Source of the DNA: G963663315 sp965231905
Lineage (GTDB): Bacteria > Pseudomonadota > Gammaproteobacteria > Arenicellales > Poriferihabitantaceae
Assembly: GCA_965231905.1 (NCBI GenBank)
Contig: CBDDOO010000002.1
Coordinates: forward strand, 620,001-684,000
DNA length: 64,000 nt
Reading direction: 5' to 3'
The position numbers were made by a program, and so were the translations under genes. Of this stretch, positions 25,007 through 34,121 are shown in pieces. The notes beneath the pieces were generated by a model. It was not told the DNA's origin. It searched no databases and saw only the letters and a list, made by a program, of their open reading frames with translations. Position 1 is the stretch's first letter; each line of letters opens with the position of its first letter.

Positions 25007-26341
25007 ATGAACAAGGTATTTTCACGATCTCCGGGAACAGACACCCTCCCGGTGGCCATGACGGGTCAGGGTTGCTATCTGATTGACAGTGACGGCAAAC
25101 AATATCTGGATGGCTCCGGCGGCGCCGCGGTATCCTGCCTCGGTCATGGTGACCGGGAAGTGATTGCGAAGGTCACCGCGCAGATGAATCAAATGGCCTT
25201 CGCGCATACCGCGTTTTTTACCAGTGAACCGGCACAGGAGTTGGCTGACCTGCTGATCCGTCATGCCCCCGCCGGGCTTGACCGGGTCTACTTCGTGTCG
25301 GGTGGTTCCGAAGCGATCGAGTCGGCCATCAAGCTGGCTCGACAGTACTTCTTGGAAAAGGGGGAAGCGGGAAGACACCGGGTGATTTCCCGTCGGCAAA
25401 GTTATCATGGCGGCACTCTGGGCGCTTTGGCGGCAGGTGGAATCAACTGGCGGAGTCAACCATTCGTACCGCTGATGATGGAAACCAGTCACATCAGCCC
25501 ATGTTATGCCTGGCGGGGACAGCGAGAGGGGGAATCGGAGTTCGATTACGGGCAGCGGGTGGCGAATCACCTGGAAGATGAAATCCAGTCTGTCGGAGTG
25601 GAACAGGTGATGGCGTTTATCGCAGAGCCAGTGGTCGGAGCCAGCCTCGGCGCCGTACCGGCGGTGGACGGGTATTTCAAGCGTATCCGGGAAATATGCG
25701 ACCGCTACGGCATCCTGCTGATTCTGGACGAAGTCATGTGCGGCATGGGGCGTACCGGCTCACTGTATGCCTGTGAACAAGAGGGCATTGCGCCGGACAT
25801 CATGGCTATCGCCAAAGGGCTTGGGGCGGGCTATCAACCGATTGGCGCGACTCTGTGCAGCCGGGAAATCTACCAGGCGATTGAACAGGGTAGCGGGGTC
25901 TTCAAGCACGGGCACACGTATCTCGGACACCCGGCTGCCTGTTCCGCCGGACTGGCCGTTGTCAATGCCCTGATTGAGCGCAACCTGATTGAGCGTTGCA
26001 TGAAACAGGGCGAAAAACTGCACGCGGCGCTTGTCGCGCAATTTGAATCGCACCCGTATATCGGCGATATCCGGGGCCGGGGTTTGTTTCGCGGACTGGA
26101 GATTGTACGGGATCAATATACGAAGGAGCCCTTTGACCCTTTTCTGGGGATCAATGGAAAGATCAAGAAAGCCGCATTTGAAGCCGGACTGATCTGCTAT
26201 CCGATGGGCGGTACCGTTGACGGCTACAAAGGCGATCATGTCCTGCTGGCGCCGCCCTTCATCATCGAAGATGACCAGATTGGCGAGTTATGCGAGAAAC
26301 TGAGTGCCGCCATTAATTTGGCAACCGGGTTCGCTGCATGA
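25007..26341 (+). CDS. Class III PLP-dependent aminotransferase
   Basis: The 444-residue protein has the class III aminotransferase pattern: FVSGGSEAIESAIKLARQYF (phosphate-binding region), SYHGGTLGALAAGG, LILDEVMCGMGRTG, and the Schiff-base Lys in MAIAKGLGAGYQPIGATLCS. GHTYLGHPAACSAGLA follows. The fold type and PLP use are clear but the substrate is not. Relatives act on omega-amino acids, taurine or beta-alanine with pyruvate or 2-oxoglutarate. It starts 18 bases after cobS, so it may be co-transcribed with the cob genes, but a direct cobalamin role is not implied. Confidence 0.85.
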   Translation: MNKVFSRSPGTDTLPVAMTGQGCYLIDSDGKQYLDGSGGAAVSCLGHGDREVIAKVTAQMNQMAFAHTAFFTSEPAQELADLLIRHAPAGLDRVYFVSGGSEAIESAIKLARQYFLEKGEAGRHRVISRRQSYHGGTLGALAAGGINWRSQPFVPLMMETSHISPCYAWRGQREGESEFDYGQRVANHLEDEIQSVGVEQVMAFIAEPVVGASLGAVPAVDGYFKRIREICDRYGILLILDEVMCGMGRTGSLYACEQEGIAPDIMAIAKGLGAGYQPIGATLCSREIYQAIEQGSGVFKHGHTYLGHPAACSAGLAVVNALIERNLIERCMKQGEKLHAALVAQFESHPYIGDIRGRGLFRGLEIVRDQYTKEPFDPFLGINGKIKKAAFEAGLICYPMGGTVDGYKGDHVLLAPPFIIEDDQIGELCEKLSAAINLATGFAA

Positions 26342-26553
26342 CTGAAGACCAGAAACAGAAATTGGAAAGGCAGCTTTTATGTCGTAAACCTTCACGACCG
26401 GACAGGCGGCAAGCGGTATCAGATTCGAGGTTCTGGACTGGTGAGTTTCAACCTATAGTCATGCATCCCGATGCCGATGGAACAGAGATGATTGAGCCTC
26501 TTCTCGATGCGCCCGAGCCAGTGTCTCGAAAGAGGAGAATCAGGCGTGTTTGA
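26338..26553 (+). CDS. Possible small protein, 71 residues, unknown
   Basis: The ATG lies in an ATGA overlap with the aminotransferase stop, the arrangement expected of a co-translated gene. The product is short, polar and ends in a basic tail (VSRKRRIRRV), with no recognised domain, signal or membrane segment. It could equally be a chance frame. Confidence 0.3.
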   Translation: MTEDQKQKLERQLLCRKPSRPDRRQAVSDSRFWTGEFQPIVMHPDADGTEMIEPLLDAPEPVSRKRRIRRV

Positions 26554-26634
26554 GGACGTGTTCGTCGATCAATCAGGAATTTCCGATTTAGTGTTAATGT
26601 TGACTGATTTGTGGGAGGTGGCGCTTTGATGTTT

Positions 26635-27540
26635 TCACTCTATCGCTTCAGTAACCACCCAGATTCTTTTCAGGGGTAGTCTTGTCTTTATCTCCTCGTC
26701 CAGTTTGTCGTAGTACGCAAGTATTTGGCCGATAAGGTCCCATTGGTCCCAAAGGCGTACCCGAAAGAATTGTGTCGCTTTTTCTCTGTCCACGCTGGAT
26801 TTAAACCCACCCCAGGATACCAGCAAACCATGAGTTGCATTAACGTTTGCCATTACACCGACCAGTTGATCAAGCGTCGGACGATCCAATGGAGAATCCC
26901 CTGACTTTACCTGCACGCAAATACGCGGTTCGCCAAAACCCATTGGTTCAGGTGCGGCCAGAATGTCGATTCCTCTGTCCGGTCCTTCCGGGCTAAGGAA
27001 TGTAGAGTAACCCCTGGCCCGGAGTACTGCGTCGACAAGTTTAGCCATACCGTGCCCCTGAAACCGGGCGATGATCAGCTTTCCGATTTGATCGCGTGCG
27101 GCTTGGTCCAGATCGCCCAGGCTTTCACCAGTCTCACTTTCGTCCTCTTTCGATTGTTCCTTTTTGTTCGGTATGATTCTGGATAGCTTCCATTCGTTCT
27201 TTGCCATATTATGAATCCGCTGCTCGGCATTGTTACGTCTCACCTGACAAATGGACATGAAAGCCCCAAAGGAATAGAGCAAATCCTGATCGAAGTTGGT
27301 GCGTGGTACATCCTTATCTATCTTGTGATTAAATGCCCAAATTTGACCGAGAAAATTTCTGATTCGTCCCTTGGGATCATCAGGGTAGACTTTACTCAAT
27401 AATGCTCGAAGCTGATCACGGCTCTTCAGGGCGGCCAAATCGTGAGAGAGATTATCCCAAGTGAGATATAGCTTGTTCTCATTCAGGAATTTCTTTTCAT
27501 ATTCACCGTTTGCGCCGGCACGTACTAACCATAAAGCCAT
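26635..27540 (-). CDS. Mrr-family restriction endonuclease-like protein
   Basis: The 301-residue protein has an N-terminal region of about 110 residues (MALWLVRAGANGEYEKKFL...) followed by a PD-(D/E)XK nuclease domain. The catalytic residues read GPDRGIDILAA and CVQVKSGDSP (about residues 185-213), the D...QVK form of Mrr_cat, with LVSWGGFKSSVDREK after it. Mrr-type enzymes cut modified DNA; no methylase gene sits beside this one, which fits modification-dependent restriction. The codons are AT-richer than in the cob genes. It is the first of a run of defence-type genes to 29.3 kb. Confidence 0.8.
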   Translation of the reverse strand: MALWLVRAGANGEYEKKFLNENKLYLTWDNLSHDLAALKSRDQLRALLSKVYPDDPKGRIRNFLGQIWAFNHKIDKDVPRTNFDQDLLYSFGAFMSICQVRRNNAEQRIHNMAKNEWKLSRIIPNKKEQSKEDESETGESLGDLDQAARDQIGKLIIARFQGHGMAKLVDAVLRARGYSTFLSPEGPDRGIDILAAPEPMGFGEPRICVQVKSGDSPLDRPTLDQLVGVMANVNATHGLLVSWGGFKSSVDREKATQFFRVRLWDQWDLIGQILAYYDKLDEEIKTRLPLKRIWVVTEAIE

Positions 27541-27662
27541 TGATCTACCTCAAAAATTAGACATCTATGCCGAATAACTGTTCGGGTTGTTCTTCGTGCC
27601 GATTAAATATCCCTCAAGCCAATCAACTCCTTGTATCATAGGATAGATCGGCTGGTAAAGCC

Positions 27663-27704
27663 ATCTTCCAGGGGCTATCTTCCAGGGGCTATCTTCCAGG
27701 GGCA
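27663..27704. repeat. Three tandem copies of a 14-bp unit
   Basis: ATCTTCCAGGGGCT repeats three times (27663-27676, 27677-27690, 27691-27704, the last ending CA). It lies in the 237-base gap 27541-27777 between the Mrr-like and DUF429 genes. I see nothing else in the gap. Confidence 0.9.
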
Positions 27705-27777
27705 CTGATCACATCAGTCTGGAAGGCTATAGAAACCCTCCGGTATATCGTCTGAGATTGCAGAATAGGACTGCCTT

Positions 27778-28611
27778 CTACCTGTATTCAACTCCTTTGT
27801 CGTTTGCGGCTTTCTTGAGACGTTCTTTCGTTTCACAAGATACCGGAGTCACAATGTAGCCGGTATCCAAGTTGCCGAGCATCATGGAATCGGAGTGCTT
27901 GCAGGCGAGCCAAATATATCCGATTATGGTACAGATCACAGCGTCCAGTCGATCCTGAATACTCTTGGTTGGTTTAGATATTGTGCAGAGTGAACTGCAC
28001 CATTCCGCACATTCTTCCAATCCCAATCCCTGTGCAGTGGCTGCCATCGCGCTGGCTACGGTTTCCCAATCGGATGTGCGGAATTTCTTGCGATTCTGCG
28101 GGTTGTACTTTGGAGAACAAAGACGGCAGGCAAAGGCAGCATTAAGACTGGGCAGGGCAAGTGCCGGGAAGACCTCTACCAGGAACAATCCTGAGTCGGC
28201 GCTTCTGGCAAGCTCTGGATTATCTTCGGCACCCAGGTCTTTCTTGAATTGCCAGATTGGAGCCTTGTCACCGAACATGGCTGATTTTCCTTTGTTTGCA
28301 GGCTGGACTCCGCCTCCTGTATACGAAAGAACAGATGCAGCGATTCGTTCAGCAGGTCGCATCCCCGATGTATTTGGTACAATGGTTGGTTGGTCTATGG
28401 CGACGACTGTACGCCCGGTGGATATTTTGAGGTGCTTTATGTGGTTCAGAGCCTCTTTGAACTTGACGAGCCGTGGCTGATCGAAGGTAATTGATCCATA
28501 GTCGTCGAATGACAGCACACATATCGCTCCGGGGCTTTTGTCTGTCCACGCCGAGTCGAAGCCGAAGATGGTTGTGTTGCTCAATGATGCTCGTTTGTGA
28601 ATATCAGGCAT
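27778..28611 (-). CDS. DUF429 family protein, predicted RNase H-like nuclease
   Basis: The 277-residue protein resembles DUF429 proteins, with a first strand carrying an acidic residue (TIFGFDSAWTDKSPGAICVL), then VVAIDQPTIV and a C-terminal SIQDRLDAVICTIIGY. The three Asp residues on equivalent elements are what the RNase H-like nuclease prediction for this family rests on. The biological role is unknown. It sits between the Mrr-like gene and hicAB and is divergent from hicA, with a 91-base shared upstream gap. Confidence 0.7.
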   Translation of the reverse strand: MPDIHKRASLSNTTIFGFDSAWTDKSPGAICVLSFDDYGSITFDQPRLVKFKEALNHIKHLKISTGRTVVAIDQPTIVPNTSGMRPAERIAASVLSYTGGGVQPANKGKSAMFGDKAPIWQFKKDLGAEDNPELARSADSGLFLVEVFPALALPSLNAAFACRLCSPKYNPQNRKKFRTSDWETVASAMAATAQGLGLEECAEWCSSLCTISKPTKSIQDRLDAVICTIIGYIWLACKHSDSMMLGNLDTGYIVTPVSCETKERLKKAANDKGVEYR

Positions 28612-28665
28612 TAGTCTGCGTTCAATCCTGCTTTACCTCGGCTTCCTTCATTGATTGCTGTTTCT

Positions 28666-28696
28666 GCTATCTAATGATAGCGATTTGTGATATTAT
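28666..28696 (+). promoter_or_regulatory. hicA promoter and possible HicB operator
   Basis: An inverted repeat GCTATC-TAAT-GATAGC (28666-28681) is followed by an extended -10, TGA-TATTAT (28688-28696). The hicA ATG is at 28703, only six bases after the -10 box, and there is no ribosome site, so a leaderless message is likely. The inverted repeat covers the spacer/-35 zone, where HicB-type antitoxins commonly repress. Confidence 0.45.
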
Positions 28697-28702
28697 CAAG
28701 AA

Positions 28703-28957
28703 ATGAACAGCAAGCATCGGAAAACACTCGCTGCTATTTTTTCAACGCCTGCGCCAAAGAGTATTAAGTGGTCAAAAATAGAAGCATTATTGATTGCTGC
28801 AGGTTGCGTTGTTACGGATGGTAGCGGTTCAAGGGTAAAGTTCGATTTTAATGGACACACGGCAGTTTTTCATCGACCGCACCCGCAAAAAGAAACCAAA
28901 CCGTATGTCGTCCGTTTGGTGCGCGAATATTTGGAACTGACAGGTATCAAACCATGA
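28703..28957 (+). CDS. hicA: HicA-type mRNA interferase toxin
   Basis: This 84-residue protein has the double-stranded RNA-binding-like HicA fold: IKWSKIEALLIAAGCVVTDG, SGSRVKFDF, then the catalytic His in AVFHRPHPQKETKPYVV. HicA toxins cut mRNA independently of translation. The stop overlaps the antitoxin ATG by four bases (ATGA), giving tight coupling. No ribosome site precedes the ATG. Confidence 0.88.
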   Translation: MNSKHRKTLAAIFSTPAPKSIKWSKIEALLIAAGCVVTDGSGSRVKFDFNGHTAVFHRPHPQKETKPYVVRLVREYLELTGIKP

Positions 28958-29328
28958 ATAATTTAACGTACAAAGGCTATTACGCAAATATTCAATTTGA
29001 AGCAGACAGTGATGTTTTTGTGGGTCGTTTGGCAGGCATTACCGATATTGTTGTGTTTGAATCGGACACGGTTGAGGGACTTAAAACAGCGTTCGTTGAA
29101 TCGGTTGATGATTATCTGGTGCATTGCAAGCGTATCAGAAAACAGGCGCAAAGGTCGTTTTCCGGGAAGTTGATGTTGCGTATTGATCCAGAGGTACATG
29201 CAGAGGTCGCGTTAGCGACTGAGCTGACTCATGCAAAAAGTATGAATGAGTTTGCGGAGGCGGCCTTGCACAAGGAGGCCCGGGCATATATAGACGCGCA
29301 ACGGGACGTTCAACGATCTGTAAAATAA
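28954..29328 (+). CDS. hicB: HicB-type antitoxin
   Basis: The 124-residue protein has the partly degraded RNase H-like HicB fold at the N-terminus (YYANIQFEADSDVFVGRLAG, DTVEGLKTAFVESVDDYL). A ribbon-helix-helix C-terminus follows (SGKLMLRIDPEVHAEVALAT, SMNEFAEAALHKEA). It would neutralise HicA and bind the operator upstream of hicA. The order toxin then antitoxin is usual for hic loci. Confidence 0.88.
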   Translation: MNNLTYKGYYANIQFEADSDVFVGRLAGITDIVVFESDTVEGLKTAFVESVDDYLVHCKRIRKQAQRSFSGKLMLRIDPEVHAEVALATELTHAKSMNEFAEAALHKEARAYIDAQRDVQRSVK

Positions 29329-29365
29329 ATGTGCGTTTCTTGATGCTTGTGCCTGGCTGGTTCCA

Positions 29366-30040
29366 TCACCCCGCCACATCCCGGGCCTGCCGGAGCCGCT
29401 CCGGGTCACCGACATCTATCCACATTGACCGGGTATGTTCCCCGGTCATCGCGTCCTGGCTGATCAGTTCGTCAAAAACGGTTTTGAGTTGCATTTTTCT
29501 GCCGACTGGCAAGGCTTCGAAAATCTCCCTGCGATAAAGGCCGATCCCTGAAAACGTGTAGGCCGGGCCGGAGTTTTTGCCGATTCTCTCAATGCGCCCG
29601 CCTTCCAGACAGAAATCACCCTGCAGATGATGGGGTGGATTATCCACCAGCGCCAGATGCGCTGCCGAATCCTGCGGCAGGGCCAGTTTTGTGAAGTCAA
29701 AGTCGGTGAAGATGTCCCCGTTGATCACCAGCAGTTCGCGCCCTTCGATGTTGTCCAGAGCGTGTACGATGCCGCCGGCCGTCCCCAATGCGCCGTCGGC
29801 TTCAAGGGAATAGCGTATATCGATGCCAAATCGACTGCCGTCACCCAGATATTCCGGGATCAGTTCAGGCAGCCAGGCAACATTTATAATACATTTCACG
29901 AAGTCTGCTTTTGCCAGTTTTCGGATGTGATGCTCAATCAGCGGGTAATCACCGACCGGCAAAAGCGGCTTGGGGAGGGTATCTGTAAGGGGGCGCATTC
30001 GTTCCCCGCGGCCCGCGGCCAGAATCATCGCATCCACAAC
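29366..30040 (-). CDS. murU: N-acetylmuramate-1-phosphate uridylyltransferase
   Basis: I start at the GTG at 30040, giving VDAMILAAGRGERMRPLTD as in the family; the longer frame to 30259 would add 73 unlike residues. The 224-residue protein has the nucleotidyltransferase signature GRGERMRPLTDTLPKPLLPV, LVINGDIFTDFDF with the metal Asp, and MWIDVGDPERL. MurU makes UDP-MurNAc from MurNAc-1-phosphate in cell-wall recycling. It is divergent from lptD, a common neighbour in gammaproteobacteria. The usual partner kinase gene amgK is not present beside it. A sugar-phosphate nucleotidyltransferase of another specificity is the alternative. Confidence 0.8.
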   Translation of the reverse strand, partial: VVDAMILAAGRGERMRPLTDTLPKPLLPVGDYPLIEHHIRKLAKADFVKCIINVAWLPELIPEYLGDGSRFGIDIRYSLEADGALGTAGGIVHALDNIEGRELLVINGDIFTDFDFTKLALPQDSAAHLALVDNPPHHLQGDFCLEGGRIERIGKNSGPAYTFSGIGLYRREIFEALPVGRKMQLKTVFDELISQDAMTGEHTRSMWIDVGDPERLRQARDVAG

Positions 30041-30192
30041 GTCGGTCCGGGTAATAACGCCAGGTTGCAGGGACAGATACCCTGTCGCGGCGATGTTTGT
30101 GATACAGGATACGGGTCCATGGCTGTGGATTATAAACGCTTGAAACTCTATAATCACCGGCAAATCGTTGATCTTCGGCCCATGATCAAATA

Positions 30193-32526
30193 ATGTCTCC
30201 CAAAGCCAAAATCTGGTTATTCGCCGCTGCGGTTGCCGCTGGATATGCGGCTGCGCCATCGGCCATGGCGCAATCTGGCCAGGGACTGGGATTTGCAGAT
30301 TACAGTGTTTGTCGGACAGACGCCATGGAGGTTCCGGCTGTGCTGAGAGAATCCCCGGCAGGGAAACAGGGTCCGGTAAATGCTGAAGCGAATATCATGC
30401 AATCATTGGATGGTGACAGAATCCAGTTGGATGGAAACGTCCGGATTGTCCGGGACCGGCAAGGTATATTCGCTGACCGGGCGGTCTACAACAAAGAGAC
30501 CAATTTGCTGAAAGCGGAAGGAAATGTAAGGTTGTATACCCCCAATGGTGATGAACTGAAAGCGGAATCCGTTGAACTGGATGTGGCCGCCTTTTCCGGA
30601 TCCGTGCGTGATGCCCGCATCCGGTTCGTTGATATTCATCCGGCCCTCATCCGTCGTCAGCATACCCGTTTTGAGGAAGATTATTCATTGTTCGCGCCGT
30701 TTACGAACAGGGTCCCGGTTGGGCGACAGGAAAAAGACAGCGCTCCCGCCCTGAATGCGGCCTCTCATGTCAGTTCCAGGGCCACCGCGGCCAGTGTCGA
30801 ATTTGAAGGCGGAGACCGCCAGTTGATGCACGATGTCGTCCTGACGAATTGTGGGGAAGGCAACCGGAGTGTGGAATTATCCGCAAAGCGGATTGAGCTT
30901 GATCACACCAAAGGAACCGGTAAAGGTCGGTCAATGACTGTCAAGTTCAAGAAAGTCCCGATCTTCTATCTGCCGATCATGTCGTTCCCGATTGACGACC
31001 GGCGTAAAACCGGGTTTCTGTTTCCCGGTTACGGTTATGATGAAAAATCCGGACTCACCCTGGAGCTTCCGTACTATATCAATATCGCCCCCCAGTACGA
31101 TGCCACGGTCACACCGCGTATCTATAAAAACAGAGGAATCCAGTTATATGGCGAATACCGTTATCTGACTGAAAATTCCAGAGGCAGCATCCGCGGCGAG
31201 TTTTTGCCTTCTGACGATATTTTCGACGATCAGGACCGTTATGCGTCCAGCATTGACCACGAAACCCGGCTTGGAGAAGACTGGGACCTGGAACTTGATT
31301 TTCAGGATGTTTCCGATAATCGGTATCTGTATGATTTCTCAAGCGATGTGGGTGTGACCGGTACAACGTGGATTTTGCAAAAAGCGGATTTGAAGTATTC
31401 TGGAGACGCAATAAAATTTAAAGTGAAAGCTTCTGCCTACAAACGGGTCAATGTCAGTGCCCGTGGCCAGCCTTATGAAAGGTTGCCGGAAGTCCGGTTG
31501 GATCTGAAGGAAAGGAAGCTGGGTCCGTTCAGGTTTGAGATTGCTTCGCGGTACACGAATTATGTTCATGACGATACCGCCCGGCTGGATGGTTCCCGGT
31601 TGAGAGTCGAACCGCGCCTGAGTCTGCCGATGAAACGGATTTATGGTCATTTAACGCCTGAAGTTTCGCTTCATTCAATCCGTTATAATCTGGAAAACAA
31701 TCCGACCGGGGATGATTCTCCCTCGGTGGTTGTCCCGGTTTTCAGTATTGACAGCGGCCTGATTTTCGAGCGTTTCAAAAACTGGAGAGAAACGGCCTAC
31801 ATGCAGACCCTGGAGCCGAGACTGTTTTACGTCAACATCCCTGTGAGGCTTGAACAGGAGCGCTTCCCGGATTTCGATACCGGCTCCGGTTCCACGAGCA
31901 GCTTTTCTCACTTTTTTCGGGAGAACCGCTTCTTCGGCGGCGACCGGGTGGGGGACACTCATCAGGTTTCACTGGGGTTGACCAGCCGGATTGTGGAGGA
32001 TGATACCGGCCAGGAGCGATTCAGGCTCAACCTGGGTCAGGTGTATTATCTGGATGACCGGGAAGTAGGGCTTTCCCCGGACAGCGCCGCTCAAACCGGG
32101 AATCGTTCCGACTTTCTGGCTGAATCCACCGCCAATCTGAATGAAGACTGGAGGGTTCGGGGGTTTACACGATGGAGCGCGGATCAATCCGAACTGGAAT
32201 ATATCTCCGTTTCTGCGGACTATGACCACAGCCGGAGGCGGAACGCGTCGTTAGGTTACAGCCAGACAAAGGATGTTCGGGAGGATCTGAATCTGGGTTT
32301 TGATCTGCCGGTGAGCGGTCGATGGCAGCTTGATTCGGATGTACAATATACGTTGCGGCAGAATGAATTAAGATCGGTCGCCCTGGGTGTTGCCTACGAT
32401 GGCTGTTGTTGGGCGACCCGGGTGGAAGTCCAGCGATACCCCGATGGACGCGGGAATCTGGAAAATCGTTTCATGGTCATTTTTGAACTGGATGACCTGG
32501 GTAGAATATCCACTTCAGAGTGGTAA
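30193..32526 (+). CDS. lptD: LPS-assembly outer membrane protein
   Basis: The 777-residue precursor has a signal peptide ending near AMAQS (about residue 27). A periplasmic OstA domain (DGDRIQLDGNVRIVRDRQG, LLKAEGNVRLYTP) is followed by a C-terminal beta-barrel. Cys residues sit near the N-terminus (SVCRTD, LTNCGEG), with a CC pair near the C-terminus (DGCCWATRVEV), as needed for the LptD disulfides. With LptE it inserts LPS into the outer leaflet. surA, its chaperone, follows after three bases. Confidence 0.95.
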   Translation: MSPKAKIWLFAAAVAAGYAAAPSAMAQSGQGLGFADYSVCRTDAMEVPAVLRESPAGKQGPVNAEANIMQSLDGDRIQLDGNVRIVRDRQGIFADRAVYNKETNLLKAEGNVRLYTPNGDELKAESVELDVAAFSGSVRDARIRFVDIHPALIRRQHTRFEEDYSLFAPFTNRVPVGRQEKDSAPALNAASHVSSRATAASVEFEGGDRQLMHDVVLTNCGEGNRSVELSAKRIELDHTKGTGKGRSMTVKFKKVPIFYLPIMSFPIDDRRKTGFLFPGYGYDEKSGLTLELPYYINIAPQYDATVTPRIYKNRGIQLYGEYRYLTENSRGSIRGEFLPSDDIFDDQDRYASSIDHETRLGEDWDLELDFQDVSDNRYLYDFSSDVGVTGTTWILQKADLKYSGDAIKFKVKASAYKRVNVSARGQPYERLPEVRLDLKERKLGPFRFEIASRYTNYVHDDTARLDGSRLRVEPRLSLPMKRIYGHLTPEVSLHSIRYNLENNPTGDDSPSVVVPVFSIDSGLIFERFKNWRETAYMQTLEPRLFYVNIPVRLEQERFPDFDTGSGSTSSFSHFFRENRFFGGDRVGDTHQVSLGLTSRIVEDDTGQERFRLNLGQVYYLDDREVGLSPDSAAQTGNRSDFLAESTANLNEDWRVRGFTRWSADQSELEYISVSADYDHSRRRNASLGYSQTKDVREDLNLGFDLPVSGRWQLDSDVQYTLRQNELRSVALGVAYDGCCWATRVEVQRYPDGRGNLENRFMVIFELDDLGRISTSEW

Positions 32527-32529
32527 CGG

Positions 32530-33828
32530 GTGAAGTTGACAATCATGATCCGGGTTTTTATAGCTGTCGCCGCAATTTGCTCTATTTTCACCGTTCACGC
32601 GGCCACAACAGGCCTGGACAAGGTGATTGCCGTCATTAACGATGAACCGATCATGCTTTCCGAATACCGGGTTCGTCATCAACGTGAAATGCTGCGGCTC
32701 CCGCAAGAGGAGCGGTCGAACGCTTCGGGAATTGATCCAGGTATCCTTGATGCCCTGATAGACGAACGGCTGCAAGCCCAGGTTGCCGTTGCTCGCGGGC
32801 TTGCGACCAGTGATCAGGAAATCAACCGGATTCTCAATGCCATAGCGGAGCGCAATCAGATATCGTTGGAACAAATGTTGCAGCAACTCAATGATCTGGG
32901 CATATCCCCGGCCGACTTCCGGCGTAGTCTGGCCGAACAGCAACTGGTCCGCAAACTGGTCGATTTGGCGGTAAATTCACGGGTAACCGTGTCCGACCAG
33001 GAGATTGATTATCATCTGCAAGCTCACAAGGAATTGTATATGCGCGACGAGTCTTATGAAATATCTCATTTGCTGGTATCGATTTCCGGCAAATCGGAAA
33101 CTGAAATTGAAGAGACGAAAGCCGCCGTCCATGAAATCCGGGAATCCCTGAGCAACGGTCAGTCCTTTGTGGAGGCGGTCAAAAACCATTCCGATGGTGA
33201 AAACAGGGAGGAGGGGGGATATCTGGGGTGGTTCAGGACAGATCAATTGCCTGAACTCTTTGTGGATGCGCTGCGCGACCTGGACACAGGAGAATATTCG
33301 GATGTTTTGAAAAGCTCCAATGGCTTTCACATTCTGAACCTCCATGCCCGGGATGGTGACCTGCAAATCGTCACCCAGCAATTACTCCGTCATATCCTGA
33401 TCCAGCCCTTGCGCAGAAATCTGACCGATGAAGAGGCAATCGAGTTGCTGAACGGTATCCGGCGGGAGCTTGTGCAGGGAGCGGACTTTTCCCGGCTTGC
33501 CAGATTGAATTCCGATGACCCTGCAAGCGCAATGCAGGGCGGTATGCTCGGCTGGGTCAATCCGGGAGAAATGGTTCCCGAACTGGAACAACTCTCCCTG
33601 GTTCTGGAGTTGAATCAGGTGAGTGAACCGGTCAGATCTCCTTTTGGCTATCATCTGATCGAAGCGCTGGACAGAAGGGAAAAGGACATCACCCATGATC
33701 TGGTCAGGAAAGACGCGGAGGCGGAAGTCTTCAAACGCAAGGCCGCGGAACTTTATCAAATCTGGTTTGAACAATTACGCGATAGCGCGCATATCGAGTA
33801 TATTGCAGATGGGCTGGTTACCGGATGA
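32530..33828 (+). CDS. surA: Periplasmic peptidyl-prolyl isomerase chaperone
   Basis: The GTG start gives a signal peptide (MIRVFIAVAAICSIFTVHAA) and a mature N-terminus (LDKVIAVINDEPIMLSEY). The 432-residue protein has the helical SurA core and two parvulin domains, about residues 170-275 (ISHLLVSIS, GYLGWFRTDQLPELF) and 285-385 (RHILIQP, GMLGWVNPGEMVPELE). It folds outer membrane proteins, LptD included, in the periplasm. It lies directly downstream of lptD, the conserved order. Confidence 0.95.
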   Translation: MKLTIMIRVFIAVAAICSIFTVHAATTGLDKVIAVINDEPIMLSEYRVRHQREMLRLPQEERSNASGIDPGILDALIDERLQAQVAVARGLATSDQEINRILNAIAERNQISLEQMLQQLNDLGISPADFRRSLAEQQLVRKLVDLAVNSRVTVSDQEIDYHLQAHKELYMRDESYEISHLLVSISGKSETEIEETKAAVHEIRESLSNGQSFVEAVKNHSDGENREEGGYLGWFRTDQLPELFVDALRDLDTGEYSDVLKSSNGFHILNLHARDGDLQIVTQQLLRHILIQPLRRNLTDEEAIELLNGIRRELVQGADFSRLARLNSDDPASAMQGGMLGWVNPGEMVPELEQLSLVLELNQVSEPVRSPFGYHLIEALDRREKDITHDLVRKDAEAEVFKRKAAELYQIWFEQLRDSAHIEYIADGLVTG

Positions 33829-33834
33829 GTTGAA

Positions 33835-34053
33835 ATGAAAGATAAATTCAGAGAAGCGATTCAATCCATTTTACCCCCTGAACTGAAGGAAGATATAAGG
33901 AATAATGTGGATGCCGTGATCAAAAGCAATTTTGAGAAAATGAATCTGGTAACCCGTGAACAATTTGAGATACAGGAAAAGATATTGAAAAGAACAAGGG
34001 AAAGATTGTCGGAACTGGAAAACCGGGTTAAAGAGCTGGAAGAAAAAACGTAA
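33835..34053 (+). CDS. ubiK: Ubiquinone biosynthesis accessory factor, BMFP family
   Basis: The 72-residue protein has an N-terminal amphipathic helix (FREAIQSILPPELKEDIRNN) and a C-terminal coiled coil (ILKRTRERLSELENRVKELE), the two-part layout of the BMFP/UbiK family. UbiK helps aerobic ubiquinone synthesis with UbiJ and binds lipid. It follows surA by six bases and precedes comM/yifB, a frequent neighbour. A 6-bp stem (34065-34070 with 34077-34082) follows but has no T-run. Confidence 0.85.
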   Translation: MKDKFREAIQSILPPELKEDIRNNVDAVIKSNFEKMNLVTREQFEIQEKILKRTRERLSELENRVKELEEKT

Positions 34054-34121
34054 GCTCACTCAAGGTCCTGTAATCGCAGGACGAAGCGAACTGGTCCGGA
34101 GGAACAAAATGGAGAAAAGGA

